From positions 38,742,001 to 38,806,000 of the forward strand of contig CM027380.1 in NCBI GenBank assembly GCA_015680905.1: DNA of 64,000 bases, in the 5' to 3' direction. Below the pieces are notes generated by a model. The model saw only the letters and a program-made list of their open reading frames with translations, ran no database searches and was not told the DNA's origin. Below are positions 12,093 to 24,043 of this stretch, in pieces (positions within the stretch are counted from its first letter, which is position 1; each line of letters begins with the position of its first letter). Both the position numbers and the translations under genes were made by a program. The stretch comes from Coptis chinensis. Lineage: Eukaryota; Streptophyta; Magnoliopsida; Ranunculales; Ranunculaceae.

Positions 12093-13404
12093 TGATAAAA
12101 CTAAAAACTAATGTTTTACCTACTCTTAACTAATCATGCTATGAATAAGTAAAACTACAAAGGATTTACTCTAGATAAAAGTTTTCTACTCTCGATTATC
12201 TTGCGATATGGTGGAGTAAAGAATTCGTTCCACTCCTAGTTCGTAGACGTAATAATTTCTCTAGATTAACAATCCTACAATATCCACGAGAGCAATAATT
12301 GAATAAAACTAATATGTAGAAATAACTAATGAAAGTGTTCTAAACTATACTATGGCAATTTGTTTATAAGGTGTGAATAAAAATAGAGGAATTAGGGGGA
12401 TTTGATTCTACCTTGATTTCAACTTAATAAGCTAGCATAGATTTGTTGTAATCCTAATCTTTATGTTTTCACATAAAGATTAGGTCTTTTTAATCCCTAA
12501 TTATTCATGGAAATCTCTACCAACTAATAATTAGCATGTGAGGCAATTTAAACCCATTCTCATGGTGAATTAACTACCTTCTAGAGTGGAATAGATTATT
12601 ACAACTATTTCTACACTAACACATCAAGTCTTCATCAAACCCCTCTAATGGTAGCTTAGCTGAGATTCATTAGGCTATCATCAATAGAAGAATAAGAAGA
12701 AGACATCATAATAACAATAACTTGGCTTTATTAATCTAATGGAAGAGAGTCTAAGAATTAAAACTATATTAAAAACTAAGTACTGAATAATTAACTAAGT
12801 TAAAACTAAGTGAAGGGTTATATATTTGAGTTTAGCCTTAGTCCTCTTTATATAGGAGAGGACATGGTTTAGAATTTCATGCATGGGATTTGGAACCATG
12901 TTTTGGGCCCTTAAATCAAGCCTAAAATCTAATTACTTAAGTCTAAAAAGGGTTTCTCTATTAGAAATTAAATTAACAGAATTTTCGTCCAATTTTGCTC
13001 CTCTAATTGGATCAAGGCCTAGACCATTAAAAAGCTCTTTTCGAGCCGGTCATTTTGACATATAATAGGCCCAATTCCGAGGTCTGAGTCCAAAGATACG
13101 ACCTATGGAAGTTCTGTTGACTTTTATGCTCTATTTCTGCCCGCGTTGACTTTGACTTTTCTGCTTGACTGGACTTTAAAAATGCTTTTTCTCCTTGAAT
13201 CTTGGCCTTTAGTTATAGAACTTCTTAGCAACCAACCTTTGCTCCTTTCTTTTGCAAAATTGACATATTTCTTCACATATTTGACTCCAAAACCTGAAAT
13301 ACACAAAAGCACGTAAACAGTATTAACTCTTGTTTATTATACACATAATTGGTCTAAATGTAATATTATTAAGGGCTTAAAACTATAGTTTTGGGCTCTT
13401 ATCA
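12093..13404 (-). repeat. E3 LTR (1312 bp)
   Basis: Opens on the minus strand with TGATAAGAGCCCAAAACTATAG and closes TTTATCA beside a PBS. It belongs to the E1/E6 LTR group but is shorter and more diverged. It directly abuts a LINE at 13405. Confidence 0.85.
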
Positions 13405-13596
13405 TGAGACCAATACACTCTCAGGCTAATCATTTCTGTGCTGAAAGGAATATTTTTGAAGAACTAGCTAACCTAGAAAATTATGATTTATCTTTATGCT
13501 AAATCTGAACTCTTTGGGGATTCTAGCTCTAATCCTAGGCTTTTGACAGTGGCAACAGTGAGCTCATCAGTTCAAACTAGACAATATACAATTGGA

Positions 13597-14363
13597 AAGT
13601 AAGAGGATTGAATGATGTTACAAAAGCAAAGAAGATGTGCAAGTTCATTTTACATAGCAAGCTTAGTTGTATGGGATTTTTGGAAACTAAAGTTAAGATT
13701 GAGAAATACTTCGACATTATAGATACAACATGCCCCACCTGGGATATTTTTCACAATTACTTAAGTGATGAACATGGCAGAATCTGGCATACTTAGGATG
13801 GAAGATACTTGGTTATGCAAAAGGAAGTGGAAGGGTCTCAATTTATTCACTGTAAGGTTACATTATTGTAGTATGGAATTTCCTTTTATTTAACTACTAT
13901 CTATGGAAGTAACAATAGTCATGAAAGACTGATTTTGTGGGAAGAGATAAAGACTATAAGTGTAGGCGTCCAAGGACCATGGTGTGTTTTGGGTGATTTT
14001 AATAATGTGTTATTCTCTCATGAGCGAATTGGTGATAGGGCAATTCACCCTAGAAAGACACAACCCTTTTCCAGCTGTCTAAATGTAGCTGGTCTTTTTT
14101 ATCACTCGGCAATGGGATGCTTTTATACTTGGAATAGTGGAGGTGATAATATGAGAAAATGGTCAAAAATTTACAGGTGCCTTGTTAATGCAGCATGGGC
14201 TGCTATTAGTTTGGCAACAAAAGTGGAGTTCTTAACACAAAGTCCATCTGATCACTATCCAATGGTGTTGTCTTTCCTCAATATAGTCAGAAGTCCTCCC
14301 CCTTTCAGATTCTTCAATTTCTGGATGCTCCATCAAGACTTTCAGAGTACTCTGAAAGTGTGA
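13597..14363 (+). pseudogene. LINE endonuclease domain, broken
   Basis: The domain opens WKVRGLNDVTKAKK, the usual WNVRGLN start, and then has GFLETKVK with the catalytic Glu, FYLTTIYGSNNSHERLILW, WCVLGDFNNVLFSHERIGD and SPSDHYP with the terminal His. In-frame stops separate the first block (ending near 13796) from the second (from 13935). The endonuclease would nick genomic DNA to prime reverse transcription. Its start is an internal domain boundary, not a true initiator. Confidence 0.82.
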
Positions 14364-14929
14364 GGGGAAATAACAGACCATGGAAACCCTACTTTCATGT
14401 TAACATGTAAACTTAAAAGCTTAAATGTTATACTGAAAGGTTAGGCAAGGAATTTTGTTAGTGACATTCAGAGACTGGTGGCAGAGACTAGAAGTATGCT
14501 GAAGGAAGTCCAAGAAAACCTCTGTAAGAATTCACTTGATTGTTCTCTTAGTGCTTAGGACTTTGAAATAAGAGAGAAGTTGTGTTATTTGATCAGACTT
14601 GAGGAAGCAGATATCTTTCACAAAACTGACATTGATTGGTTATGTTTCGGTGACAAATACAGCCGATATTTCTTTAATGCTTTAAAGGAAAGGATGACCA
14701 AAAAACATGTATGGGATGTTATTGGTGCATAGGGTATAAGAAGAGAAGGAAAATAACCAGTAGTTGTGGCCTTTTTGCAATACTATTCTGATCTCCTTGG
14801 TGTAACTTCCTTAGCTTCATGTGATGTTGGATTCCTCAATAGTTTGATTATTGTTGAGGTTTCTCATGACATTAGGAAGTTCTTGGCGCGCTTCTCCTAT
14901 TTATGATAGTGAGGTCAAATAAGCCTTAT

Positions 14930-16090
14930 TTGTAATGGAGGACAACAAAACACCAGGACCTGATGGATTCAATGCTTATTTCTTCAAGAAGAGATGGGCT
15001 ATTATTGGTGAAGACTTTACAAAGGCTATCAAACACATCTTTCTCCATAAAATGATGACAGGAGGTATTAACTCCACTCTGCTCTGTCTTATTGCTAAAA
15101 TGAAAAATGCCTCGAATGTTGCTTCATTTATAAGGGCATGTTGTAATATTATATACAAATATGTGTCCAAAGTACTAACAAACAGAATGAAGACTTGTAT
15201 CTCTTCTTTGATTTCCTGCTCCCAATCTACATTCATTCCTGGAAGAACTATCCAAGATAATCTACTCTTAGCTCATGAGTTGTTAAAGGGTTATGCAAGA
15301 AAGAAAGGCTAGAAGAGGTGTGTTATCAAGTTGGACATAAAGAAAGCCTATGATTCTGTTTCTTGGCAAGCTCTTGAAGCCATTCTACACAAGTTCAAAT
15401 TTCCCATCTTGTTCATTAAATGGTTATATATATGTGATATGCGTCTCCATGGTACTCTGTAATGGTCAATGGGACACTAGAAGGGTACTTTGAAGGAAAA
15501 CGAGGGCTTTGACCAGGTGATCCAGTGTCACCATACATCTTTTTGGTTGTCATGGAGGTCTTAAGTGCTTTGTTGAATCAAGATCTACAGTTGAAAAGGA
15601 TTAAAGTTCATTTAAAGTGCAAGAAGTTGACCATTTCTCTTCTATGTTTTGCAAATGATGTCCTTCTCTTCCGCAAAGGAACCAAGGAATCCATCATGGC
15701 TATCAAAGACATTCTGCATACTTTCTCTCAAGCAACATGGCTACAACTTAGTAATGAAAAAACTATTCTTCTCATTGGAAGTATGTCTAAAAAAGAAGGG
15801 CTAGAGCTAGCTGCTACAATGAACATCTCCCTTGTAACTCAACCTGTTACCTACCTAGGTCTTCCTCTCACTACTTCCAGACTAGGCATAAGAGAATGCT
15901 TGCCACTTATTGAAAAGATCACAACAAGGATTTCCAACTGGAAGAATAAAGACCTTAACATAGTAAGTAAAGTTCAATTGGTAAAGTCTGTCCTCTCATC
16001 CTTTCAAACTTACTGAGCTCAAACTTTTGTTCTGCCAAAGACAATGATTGATAAAGTGGCCAAGCTATGCAACGAATTTATTTGGGCTGG
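14930..16090 (+). pseudogene. LINE reverse transcriptase domain, broken
   Basis: Motifs in order: KTPGPDGFNAYFFKKRW, SQSTFIPGRTIQDNLLLAHE, VIKLDIKKAYDSVSW, a GDPVSPYIFLVVMEVLS block, CFANDVLLF in place of the usual FADDxxLF (so a catalytic Asp is Asn), VTYLGLPL, and KVQLVKSVLSSFQTY. A stop ends the first block near 15310 and another lies just before PGDPVSP. The domain ends at FIWAG, where the E4 LTR begins. The missing Asp and the stops make it inactive. Confidence 0.85.
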
Positions 16091-16095
16091 ATGAA

Positions 16096-17207
16096 GTTGG
16101 TTTAATGGTAAGTAGGCTTCAAAGATTATTTGATTAAAGTTCACCACAAATTGTTTAGAACTTGGATAGAATGGGAGTTGTGAAGGAGAAAATGTAGTAT
16201 TCTTTAGTTTTAGAACTTGTTCTTATAGACTCTATTTGTATTAAATGAACACTTTGAAAAGAAACAACTTGATTGATTGAAGAAAAACATGAAAATAACT
16301 TGTTGATTGAATTATTGAAAACATAAACTTGAAAGAAATAACTTAATTGAATTGAAAAACATAAACTTGAAAGAAATAACTTGATTGAATTGAAGAACAA
16401 AAAGTAAAACAAACTTGAATGTAAATGACTTGAAAAATAAAGGGTTTTTTAGACTTTGGTCCTACGCATACTTGGTTTATTATACTTTGGTCCAGAAAAG
16501 CTTGAATATTAGATTTCTAGTTCTGTTTGTTCACCGTTAGTCAACTCAGTCATATGTAAGCATATTACGACTGAGTTAACTAACGGTGAACAAACAGAAC
16601 TAGGACTAAAGTCTAATATTCAAGCTTTTCTAGACCAAAGTTTAATAAACCAACTATGCGCAGGACCAAAGTCTAAAAATCCCAAAAAAAAATCCTACAC
16701 TACTCCTACATGACACTAGAATAAGTCTAGGTGTATTCTCTCCTCCTACTTTTTTGCTCTTATACCCCTACTTTTACAAAAGTCTGATTTGCCCTCTCCC
16801 TCTATAATCAAGACACCTCACCATGGTTGATTTATACTTTTCGTTTTTGCTTTTTCATTTCTTCTTGATCAAGCTAGGTTTTGAACAAGTCTTCTTTTGT
16901 ATCAAGGTCATCCATCTTTAGTCTTTTGAAATAAGCACGTGACTTTCAGTTATCTGGTTTTGGGCCATTGACCTTTGACTTTGACTTTAAATTTTTCAAC
17001 ACTTTTTCATAGCAGCTTCGAGCCTTCATAATAAGTATAAATAAGGCTCCTTTTGGTGCTAAGATATAACTTTTATGATAAGTGGTCTGAAATGCTCTGT
17101 AACCTAAAAAAGACAATAAAAGATATGAGTTATCTTTTCATTATGCGTAAGAAGGGTTGTAATGTAGTAATGTAAGGGTAATAAAACACACATGTGGGAG
17201 CTGATCA
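16096..17207 (-). repeat. E4 3' LTR (LTR-B type), truncated, with MITE inside
   Basis: On the minus strand it starts TGATCAGCTCCCACATG beside a polypurine tract (17208-17219) and matches the plus-strand copy from 45526. It is cut at 16096 against the LINE. A 242-bp foldback MITE at 16442-16683 is absent from the 45526 copy. Confidence 0.8.
16442..16683. mobile_element. Foldback MITE, 242 bp
   Basis: Nearly the whole element is one inverted repeat. The left arm begins GGGTTTTTTAGACTTTGGTCC and the right arm ends with its near complement, GGACCAAAGTCTAAAAATCCC; arms of about 110 bp flank a short AT-rich centre at about 16551-16567. Flanks are A/T-rich, so the target duplication is ambiguous. 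Long terminal inverted repeats could fit a Mutator-like family, but the class is not settled. It has no coding capacity. Confidence 0.85.
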
Positions 17208-17219
17208 CCACCCCCAAAT
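17208..17219 (-). promoter_or_regulatory. Polypurine tract of E4
   Basis: Minus-strand ATTTGGGGGTGG directly abuts the LTR start TGATCAGC. This is the plus-strand primer site of reverse transcription. Confidence 0.8.
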
Positions 17220-19130
17220 AGCATTTTGCTTCTCCTCAAGTAAGGATGAGAGAAAAAACTAAGATCACAAATGAGTGATTTATTATTTATTATATTAATC
17301 TCATTTTGCGGAGTGCAATTGCATTGACCATATGTAACAAGGCCTTAAACTATTAGGAATTCCCTAGTGGAAGAGCTTTAAGCCTCGTGAGAGTTTTCCA
17401 GAGAAGGTACTCACAAACTTCTTTTATCTAGTATAAATGGTCTTCTCTCCTTATTTATTCTCAGAAGTCTATACATCTCAGAAGTTTATACAAGCTCCTT
17501 TGAACTTAGAATAACATATGTACAATAATTTAATCATCTAAAGATAAATGCACAAACATAAGCAATGAAATGCAAAAGCAGAGTCGTTTCTAAAACTTTT
17601 GGAGAGCATCCTTAAGGTGGGTTCTCACAAGGACGTGTTAAAACACAAACTCTCTGATAGATTCACTCAAGTTTTGTTCTCTCAAATGTAGCGAGCATTT
17701 ATATTCCTCACATACAAGAATGACGTCCAAAGAAAACCAGGGTCGATTGATCACACTTGCCACTTACTATCACACCATCATATTCCTAATTGAGCTAGAG
17801 GTCTTTTATTAGAAGTTATGGGGCTAGGGTGATGGTTTAGAAACAAAAAGGAAAGGAAAAAACAAAATCTGACAAGTTGAGAAATTGAGAAATTGGTTTT
17901 TCAAGATACTTGTAACTAGATAAGAACCTCATTTTGTTCTTTGCTTCCGCATTGTGATTCATTCTTTAGCCCTTTGGCTTTGTGACTCCATATGATTTTA
18001 AATTTTTTGGAGTTCTAACTTTGCTTTTGTTTCTTTTGATATTGACTCCTTTTGATTTTGAACTTTTGGGAGATTCAATTTTTTGACTCATTTGATTTTT
18101 ATTGGAGTTTTGGTTTTTTTGATAGTTCTTTCTTTTCTTTTCTTTCTTTTCTTGTCGAAGCAACTAACTGATCTGTTTTTGTACAAGGTCTTCTCTTCTC
18201 TTTTTCTGATACCCATTCAATTCTTAACTTGTCAGCTGGGTAAGCTTTTTATTTTGTGTTATAACGGGTGAGGGATTTAGAGTGAAGAATAAAAAGGCTT
18301 TTAGAAAATTGTGAAGGCTCAAGAGGTGTAACTAGAGGAAAAACTATCTTTTTGGGTTTTTAATGTTTATTTGGCTATATCGATCCAAAAATGGCCTAAA
18401 TTCTCTCCTAGGATATGGAGCGGTGATCAAGCAAGTGGACGTGTGGTCTTTCTACCCAGACATCCTTTGTGTCATCACTTAATAATCATTCAAATGAGGC
18501 TTTCGGCTAGATTCTCACAGGATATGGAACTTAATTGCTCTAACCTTGGTCTCAGAAACTCACTGCTATATACAATCAAATGTTTATGCATGTCATTCAT
18601 GGAAAGATGCAGAAACAATTGCACATTTATTAGTCTTAGTTCGAAGAACGAATCCTTACTTTATTGCTATAATGAGACTTCTAAACTTTTTATTCCTCAT
18701 AGAAAAAGGAAACAAGAGTTTTAATACTAAACAAAAAAATATTTTTGGTCTTTTCCGAAAAAAAAAATTTAGAAAGGAAGAAACATACTACTATATCTAA
18801 TATGAGAAATATCTAGTTTTTTACAAAATGCTACTATACCACCCCCAAATAGAAATATGTTTTGTCCTCAAAGTATGAAGAGATAAGGAAAGAGATTACC
18901 ATAAAAACATGAGCAAAAACAGCGATACACCTGTATTTTGTTCTTCATGATGAAAATACGCCACCCCAAATAAGTTTGGAGTGGGTTTGTTTGATATAGA
19001 ACGATAAATACATGGTTTATTGTACTAGGGGGATATTTATTCTACTATGAACTATTTGGGTTTTTATATTTTTGAAAACATATATAATGCAGAAAAGAAA
19101 AATGGAAAATTTTGGCATGATTTATTTGTA
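17220..19130 (-). mobile_element. E4 3' untranslated region
   Basis: No coding sequence. Read on the minus strand it holds blocks shared with the 3' regions of E5 and E6: a GGATCGATATAGCC block near 18375-18395, a GACCTCTAGCTCAATTAGGA block near 17785-17810, and a worn stem-loop block at 17330-17440. Polypurine-like ATTTGGGGGTGG motifs recur near 18840 and 18962. The Lys-rich minus ORF at 17966-18163 comes from A-rich sequence and is not a gene. Confidence 0.75.
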
Positions 19131-19349
19131 TTACCTTCTACTCATATACCAAATTCCACAAGAGAAACAAATAAAATAAGCAGACAATAAAAAAATTACA
19201 CTACTAGTTATAATTATACATAAACTATCTATACGGACACGAGGGAGCTGCCTAGTCAGAATCTGTGCGTGACTCGTCACAACGTCGAGAAGGTCCTTCT
19301 CCTTGTTGACATCGGGTCCTAGGGTGTATATCAATACGCGGGAGTGCAT

Positions 19350-20250
19350 CTCTATTGCTCTACAATGTCCTCATGACAATGTGTTGAAAATGTCGTTGCT
19401 CCTACTGGAAAGACTGCTGCTCCTCTCTGAAGTTTTGCTGAGCCGTTCTAATAACTTACTAACCTTGCCTGAGGTGGTGAATGTGCTAGTGCAGAATCCT
19501 CTGGACCTCATGCAGGAAATGAATTATGTCCATGGGCTGAGTGAACTGTCAAGTGGCATCATCAGGGAAGTAGTCCACCGGCTCGATAGGGCGTGCTTGC
19601 TCGGCGGCTCTGGCGGCAGGTGGATGCCAGAGTTTTTGGATGCAGTGGGCATAGATAAGACCTCTAGTAGTGTCTCTTACCTCCACTAGAGCATCCATAG
19701 CATCGAACCCTTAGTGCTGCATAATCCCAGTGACCAGCACTGGTAGAAGGGCGGTGGACCTCCTGGGTTTGCAGAGTTACTCCCAAACGAAGGTGGCAAT
19801 GCAAAAGTTCTTCTTCTGCTCCTAAAGAATCCCGCCTTACCAATATCAGAAGGCTTGACTGAACCTGTCAAGTTGAAGGTTGTCTATTGAGATACTGCCA
19901 ACTGATTCTTTCACAGCGAATTTTGAAATGTGCAGTGTGTCGTGAGGTTTTATGTACCCTCGAGAAGCGTTTCTACCATCATAACATCGATGGTCTTGTT
20001 GTCTGGGGACTGTTTCATCTAAGTATAGACCTTCAAAGGAATCCTTAGAGCATCACTCACCACCTCCTTAATGAGCTCAAACGTGTGGCTATCCCTGACA
20101 ACCATGATGCAGTCATCCTCCCCTCGTTACATGTGGTTATAAAATGAAAGAGTGAGAGAGGGATAATAACTTGCACCTTCCAATAATACCAAAGACTCTC
20201 ATCTTCTTCTTCTAATATCAGCCCTGAAGTGCACTTCAATTAGATCGGAA
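19350..20250 (-). mobile_element. E4 ORF3-1 remnant
   Basis: A broken minus-strand relative of ORF3-1. GSVKPSDIGK matches GTSKPSDINK at 24220, a CIQ-x-LW motif near 19640 matches CIQ-x2-W in the copies at 24460 and 57570, and a TQPMDIIHFLHEV helix segment matches TQPIEALRAVNSCL. It lies between gag and the 3' untranslated region with no intervening pol. Function unknown; the fold may belong to the plant putative-transposon-protein group found with Athila elements. Confidence 0.5.
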
Positions 20251-22110
20251 TTGAGTAGGGTTTGAAAATTTTGCTCCAGCATGATTTTTAGAACTCGAAC
20301 CATTTAGAGTAGGAGTTGTTGAAATCGAGGTTTTTAGTTGGAATGGAGGTTGAAAATGGAGCTTACTGTAAAAATTTGGAGTGGTGGTGTGTATAGGTGA
20401 GAGGGCGGTCGCACTGTGGTAGGGGCGGGCGCGCTCCTGGTTAGTGCGGCTAGGGTTTGGAAAAATTTGGGAAGATGAGGGACGGTCAGGTGGTCGCATG
20501 GCTTAAAAAGGATTTGATGGCCTGTGCCTTTTAAGTTGTTTTCAAATTTTAGCCCAAGCCCAAATGAAATCAGGTAATTTTGATCATATCCTTAGTGCCT
20601 TGACAACTTCAACAGCCGATCTGCGTTTCGTTACTCGTCAGATCTTGACTGGTGAGGTACCAAAACGACCAGCATCAAAAATGCTACGTAAGGTTATAGG
20701 GTATGCTCACATCCAACAGTGGATGAAAAACAGATAAAGGAAAGAATGAAAAATAACTAAAGGAAAATATATACAAACAAAAGAAGGAAAAATTTTAATT
20801 AATTTTTTTGGGTTATGAATATGTTTGAACTGAAATTTTAAAAGGTGGGTCGTTTTAAGTTAGATTCCCAAGACTTTGAAGTTTTTTGAAAACTTGAGTC
20901 AATCTCAACCAGATGGTTGGATTACTCTCTTCAACTGTGCTCAGTGAGTAGGTGGTTGGCACATGAAAACCTTAAAAACTGAATTTTCACTATGAGGTTG
21001 AAGACTGGGACAAGTTGGTGTTTGATAGTTCGAGCACCAGCCTTCTCTCATAGCTCATCTCTTACGTGCGTAGGAACTCTTACCCAAACCAGGAATGGTT
21101 TTTGGTATATGTATGTCCATATCTTCAGTTGCAGGCTCTCTAGGAAGTGCTTCCACACGATCATTGAAACTGATCCATCTATTTTTTCTAGGGGGGGGGG
21201 GGGGTTTGTTCATAACAGAAAACATTTTTGAAGGTTTTTAGAAAGAGAGATATTGAGAAGAGGAAAGATTTTGATAAGAAAGGATGAATTTTTGAAAATT
21301 TGTACAAGTTTGAGTCTTTTAACGTCAGATTCTCGAGACAAATAGAGAAGTGGAGGCAAATAATAGAATTAAATAGATTATAGTATCACTTTGGGTTACT
21401 CATCTATTTGTTTAATTCTCAATTGGAGATGCCTCGTTTTTTTTTTTAGTTGGTTTTCTCAAGCAAAAGATATCTCTAACTATATAGAGGTTTTGACACG
21501 AAGATAAAATTATATGTGAATCCGATATCATTTTGGTTACTCCGGGGCGTATAATTTTCATTTCTATATCCTCTAGTTTTGAAAACTATGGAGAGATGTT
21601 TTAAGATACTTGTACTCAAAAGTTGTGATTCTAAACGCTAATTTTTGAAAACAAACAATAATAGGTAATCGCAGGCAACTTTCATGTCGATTCTGAAACG
21701 AACCCAATCTAGACAGACAGAGCTTCAGCTACGAGAGTTAGGGGATTTACTGTGCAAGACATGGAATGTCCTAACCCATGCGAATAGCATGGTGATATAG
21801 GCGACCCTTAATAAGCAAATCTGATCTCAAACTACCCCTAGATTGCATTTTTCTAGGGGTTGGTCTGTGTAAAATCCATTACTCGTTTTGTTTTTGGAAA
21901 ATCACATGACTATTGATGTATCGAGAATCTAGCATTAATAGAACAGAGAAAACAATTGCTTTGAAAAAGAAATGTAAAATAAAGAAAAGAAAATTTGTAT
22001 ACTCGCTCCACAGGTTCACACTTACTTAAACAACGAGTAAAAAATATTTTACAAAGAATATGCAAGATATACGTGGACTAAGGCTCCGGCACTTACAACC
22101 ACATACTCCA
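20251..22110. other. E4 spacer, no gene recognised
   Basis: Between the ORF3 remnant and gag, where pol would normally lie, I see no protease, reverse transcriptase or integrase motif. A block near 20840-20900 matches the post-integrase spacer of E6 (56130-56180) on the minus strand. A run of 14 G lies at 21191-21204. Short ORFs here look like chance. Confidence 0.5.
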
Positions 22111-23460
22111 AATAGAGGGTCCGGTTACTTTATTGATGTATTCTCTTTAAAGCAAAAGGTGGAATGGAATGAGGAAGGAATACATCGTGGAAAAGAGGAT
22201 TTAATCCTCGTAGATAGGATCTTCATGAAAAAAAAATTTAACGCTCCAGCTTCGTTCACAACACTTGTTGCTTCAAAAGTTGTGTTTGTTGGTTTAGGGT
22301 TTGGAATAGCTTGTCTTGGGAACACACCTTTTTGGGTTTTGTATTGGGCTAACAAATTTAGAGATTGTTGCATGGATGCTAGGATTTGGGTTTGTTGTTA
22401 CATGACAGATAGCATTATCTCGATGGGCTTATCTATTTGGACACTAGTTGATGGTGTAACTGGAACTAGGTCTCTTTGGTTATTGATAGGTGGGTTTCAG
22501 TAGTTCTGGTTAAAATAGGATGGAACCAATGCTCTATTCTGATTGTTATAGGTACATTGTCCTTGTCTAAATGTATTTGGTGGTTTATTGAAACCTGGAG
22601 GTGGTTAGGTTTGTGGATTATTATGCCATACGAAGTTTGGATGTTGTCTACATGGTGCATTTGGTACATTGAAAGCACATACTTCTTCTGGTTAAAGTGA
22701 TGATAGGTTTTTGTCAAGGGACGGGTGGTATCCATATGATTTAAGCTTAAATAAAAATTGAATGGTGAGGTATTTATGTTCATGACAAGATGAGGAGTTT
22801 GGTCTTTTTGTTTAGTTATGAAGGCATCAATCTTTCTTGTGAGGTTTTGATTAAAGTTTTGATTTCAGGATTGGATTTCACTTCTAAAATACAACTAACC
22901 TTAGATGTAATGGGTTGGGCTGTTCTAGAATTATTTATATCACCCCAATGGGTACTCTTTTCAGCTTGGTTTTCAAGAAAGGTTAAAGTTTCGGTTGCAC
23001 CTCTATACAAAAAATTACCATTACACATGATGTTGAAGGTTTCGGAAAATGTCTCACTCGAACTCTGTCTAAAGAACTGTATCTGACTTCTTATCTATTT
23101 TGTCTTCTTTGGTGGAAAGTACTTCTTCATAAAGGAGAACACAACCTTTCCACATTTATCGAAGGAATCGGGCTTCTAAGAAAGAAGTCATGCGTGACTC
23201 TTACCAGCTAGAGTGAAAGGAAACACTCATAGCTTCACTTGATCGCCGATGACACCCGGGTGGGGGAAAATATTGCATACTTCATGTATCCGGTGTAGAT
23301 GTTCGTATTGTAACTCATGTTCAAACCCGTGTAATATGGGTAAAAGATTGAACACGTTTGGTGGAATGCGAAAATTGCTCGTGAGGGGTGTGAGTCGTAG
23401 AAGTTGGAGAGAGGCTCTCCAGCTTGCAAGACTCCGTCGGCCATCTTAATAGGTGGAGGA
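22111..23460 (-). mobile_element. E4 gag
   Basis: Minus-strand gag remnant. Its end has KGVFPRQAIPNPKPTNTTFE, matching KGVFPRQVIPNPKTPNTAFE of E6. Further up are SPFNFYLSLNHMDTTRP (knuckle region) and GATETLTFLENQAEKSTHWG, matching GASEAYKFLEDQTKRNNNWG, and at the N-terminus GEPLSNFYDS with an NIFNLLP-like region. The fossil is strongly decayed with many breaks. Its upstream side abuts another element's 3' end, so its own leader and 5' LTR are missing. Confidence 0.8.
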
Positions 23461-23490
23461 CGAGAAATTAGAGATTGTCTAAGATGAGAA

Positions 23491-24043
23491 CCACCCCCAA
23501 ACAATATTTTGCTTGTCCTCAAGCAAATATGAGAAATTAGAATAAGTAACACTAATGGAGTTCTAACTAGTCTCTTTTCGCCGAGTGCGATTGCATTAAC
23601 CATATGCAACAAGACCTTAAACCACTAGGAATTCCCTAGTGGACGAGTTATAGCCTCGTGAGAGTTTTCCAGTGAAGTTACTCACAAACTTGATCTATAC
23701 TACAACGACTAAGAACTAAAACTATTGTTTCCTTATTTATGTCTCAATTATCTATACATCTCACTAGCAATAAATACAGAATAATCAAGTCGAAACTTAA
23801 GCTAATATATGCATAATACTCAATCATCTATGAATAAACATATATACAATGGGTAATACTATGTAATTCACTAACAGATCCATTTCTGAAACTTTGGAAT
23901 AGCGTCCTTAAGTAGGTCCTCACATAAATGTCAAGACAAAAACCACTCTGATTTTTCCGCTCAAGTTTCGCTACTCCAGTGTGCAGTGGGCACATTTTAC
24001 CTTACAAACTCAATGACATACAAGGAAGCCGAAGTCGATCACA
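23491..24043 (-). mobile_element. E4b: 3' untranslated region of another minus-strand element
   Basis: Minus-strand copy of the conserved Athila-type 3' region: GTGCCCACTACACACTGG-like block near 23975, tRNA-Asp-like 15-mer at 23695-23709, four stem-loops to about 23590, and a terminal polypurine tract at 23491-23502. No LTR follows the tract; instead sequence leading to the E4 gag does, so a deletion or recombination joined them. Homology ends near 24043. Confidence 0.75.
23590..23709 (-). ncRNA. Conserved 3'-UTR structure block, copy C
   Basis: On the minus strand: tRNA-Asp-like GTCGTTGTAGTATAG (23709 down to 23695), P1 GTGAG/CTCAC, P2 ACGAG/CTCGT, P3 CCACTAGG/CCTAGTGG (23622-23642), P4 TTGCAT/ATGCAA. 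All four stems pair perfectly in this copy. Structure predicted by eye. Confidence 0.6.

Larger units (their letters stand above)
13405..16095 (+). mobile_element. Decayed L1-type LINE, endonuclease and reverse transcriptase
   Basis: Plus-strand non-LTR retrotransposon of the plant L1 group. It is bounded by the E3 LTR on the left and the truncated E4 LTR on the right, so both ends are missing: most or all of ORF1 on the left, and the RNase H region and poly(A) tail on the right. It carries apurinic endonuclease motifs and then reverse transcriptase motifs in the right order, with multiple stops and frame changes. Target-primed reverse transcription is the family mechanism; this copy is inactive. 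Confidence 0.88.

Noticed and set aside
17966-18163. Lys/Asn/Ser-rich 65-aa ORF
   Set aside because: A-rich 3' untranslated sequence; the same region in E6 has no such ORF.
21191-21204. G14 run as a polypurine tract
   Set aside because: E4 is on the minus strand, where this is a C run, and no LTR start adjoins it; probably a simple repeat or G-quadruplex-prone stretch.
22060-22503. 147-aa plus-strand ORF
   Set aside because: Opposite strand of the decayed E4 gag, whose minus-strand translation has clear family matches.
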